In this document: positions 62,178 through 64,000 of the stretch, piece by piece | How the letters are laid out: every line of letters begins with the position of its first letter | How positions within the stretch are numbered: the stretch's first letter is position 1 | Position numbers and translations under genes: made by a program | Source of the DNA: Diprion similis | Taxonomy: Eukaryota > Arthropoda > Insecta > Hymenoptera > Diprionidae | DNA length: 64,000 nucleotides | NCBI RefSeq assembly: GCF_021155765.1 | Contig: NC_060113.1 | Coordinates: 5,533,001-5,597,000 of the forward strand | Reading direction: 5' to 3' | Notes under the pieces: model-generated | Databases searched by the model: none | What the model saw: only the letters and a program-made list of their open reading frames with translations | What the model was told of the DNA's origin: nothing

Positions 62178-64000
62178 CTGGGCAACAAAGAATGAGCAAC
62201 AACAATTGATTAATCAAGTAGCACTTCATTTTTCTGCAACAATGCATCTTCTATTATAATAATGGATGATGATCTTTTGTACAATTAACATTGTATAACA
62301 CATCTGATGAAATCAAATCAAGTCAAATATCATTTGTAAAGAATCTTCAAGTTTGTTTTTTAGGATCGTTATCTATCGTGTTAAGTATTAAGTATTCATT
62401 TCTCTACACGTGCTATCTAATCGTTGTGCAAATCGATATTTGCCATCACCCCCACTCTCGTGATAGGGAAGTGTACTTTGCTTAGAAGAAACGCGTAGCA
62501 ATAAAGTATACAAGATACTTCAAAGGTCTTCTGACACGTTTTCAAACCAAGGTTCAAACTTGACCTGGACCTGTGGCAGTTGTAAACTGTTCATTCGATC
62601 ATGTGTCTGTCACCTGTAGGCCACGTGCAGCTTTTTAGACTTCGTATATCCGTCCAATTTTGGACAACACGTTGAATGAATGGGTTCAGGCACCGATCGG
62701 CTGATCCTAACCCTTTACGTCAGCGAGGCGTCTTAATTATAATATACAGTTGTAATCAATGAGGAGATTAGATATTTATTCGAGCTATTAATACGAAGCG
62801 GCGTTTAACCACGGAGAGATTTTCATCACCTAATCGATCACTCGCAGATAGATTATAAGGCAAGAAACAGAAAATAAAAATTAGATGTAAAATTTCATCT
62901 CGTTAGGAATAATAGGACAACGATTTCAAGGGCATCCTGCATTTTCTGCGTGCTTAATTTTGTTCCGTTCTAAGCTTTTGTTGTTCCTACGTGCTGTTTT
63001 CACTGCACTTCTACATTTGTAAAATAATAATGAAGAGAGAAACGTCTGGAGGGAAAACAATATCATTTGAACAGACTTAGATGATTATCAGTGTTGATCC
63101 TAAAGTCCCGGGTGAAAATAGATCGCATTTGTGTGGGTACGTTTGAACCCTTAGTCGGTTATTGTTGATTCCACTATTGCTTGTCATTTTCTTGACTAAT
63201 CTGTACTGAGGCTGAATGAAATTAACGAGACAGAAGAAGAACGTTTTCTGTATTCCCTCAATGTTTCATGAATTGGAACTACGAACCCTCCTTTGGGCAG
63301 TGTTGGGACTTGAAGATATATTTAAAGAGCCCGTGGGTTATGGGCTGAATTACTAGCGACTTAAAGTGTCAGTGAGATGACACACATGCCGCCTAGATAC
63401 TTAATCTCGTAACAATCTTCACGCATATTCTAGTCCTCTCAATCAGCCATTAAACACCCACTTGAGAATACTCAAATTTACACGGGGAAGCCCATTGCTT
63501 TGATTTATAACAGTAATCTCAAGACTCGGTTATTTGGCTCGTCCGACTCTGTATCATGAGTACTACACCTCTCTAACGTTCATTCAAATAAGATAACGAA
63601 ATCCGAAAATCGAAATTTTGTGAGTACCTACCTTGAACCCTCGATACTATTATAGAATTCTAAGGATAAAACTGAAGTGAATTTTTATATTTCTAAAAAA
63701 TTTAACACGTTTGGCTGCTAACTCTGACTCTAAAACGATGTTTCTCGTAGTTTATGATATGGCGCGTTGTAATCATGAAGAGAAATTATTTTGCTTTAGT
63801 TATTGTGAAATCAACACACGACGTGCAAACAACAATATTTGAAATCGTGTACCAAATATGTTTCAAAAACAATTTCTTTTAAAAATCTTGAAAACAAGTC
63901 ATTTCAAGTCCCTTGAATCCATAGTCAGTCTCAACTGATCGATAGATTAGACCCATCAATTTCGAAGAACAAGATTTTTAATGGGCTTGACTTTAGAGAT
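62178..64000. other. Intron or 5' region of the lipid phosphatase gene
   Basis: No exon for the missing N-terminal membrane segment is recognisable on the - strand here, so the missing exons should be further right. I see no other gene. Confidence 0.5.

Noticed and set aside
1-64000. CRISPR arrays, prophage, bacterial operons or integrated virus genes
   Set aside because: No regularly spaced repeats, no prokaryotic gene organisation and no viral protein motifs were seen; the window is ordinary insect-type nuclear DNA.

Overview
This is an AT-rich nuclear window from an animal. All the genes except one are multi-exon with GT-AG introns, and their predicted proteins look like those of an insect, most likely a hymenopteran. 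That placement rests on recognising the protein families and the style of the genome (short introns, microsatellites, TA-flanked MITEs), not on a search. There is no bacterial, viral or organellar gene content.

Layout, left to right. (1) A single-exon TPRKB/Cgi121 gene (KEOPS tRNA-modification complex) lies on + at 1316-1855. (2) A complete 22-exon raptor gene (mTORC1 scaffold) lies on - at 4359-12026. (3) A complete 11-exon SLC26A11-like sulfate/anion transporter lies on - at 13719-17613. (4) A PPPDE isopeptidase (DESI type) is followed by exons encoding a PUL domain, on - at 18955-28106, with a probable 5' UTR exon near 30.9 kb. (5) A complete NPL4 (NPLOC4) gene lies on + at 34168-45941. 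(6) Nested antisense in the 7.5-kb ninth intron of NPL4 is a three-exon gene at 40394-42939 for a RING/B-box/coiled-coil protein with a C-terminal cyclophilin domain. (7) A gene-poor, repeat-rich stretch follows (46-57.7 kb) with a pogo/tigger-like transposase relic and several foldback elements. (8) The C-terminal exons of a wunen/LPP-type PAP2 lipid phosphatase lie on - at 57726-62177; its N-terminal exons lie off the right edge.

Exon coordinates were built by hand: I followed reading frames across each GT/AG pair and required the phase to match. Every complete multi-exon CDS sums to a multiple of three.

The middle of the window is the notable part. The PPPDE-PUL gene and NPL4 are divergently arranged, and both encode proteins expected to work with the p97/Cdc48 segregase: PUL domains bind its C-terminal tail and NPL4 is its substrate adaptor. 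A RING/B-box cyclophilin protein sits inside NPL4. Its architecture resembles the primate TRIM5-cyclophilin fusions, but its cyclophilin has lost most active-site residues. The non-coding DNA is rich in hairpin-forming MITEs, including two full-length palindromes of about 0.6 kb flanked by TA.
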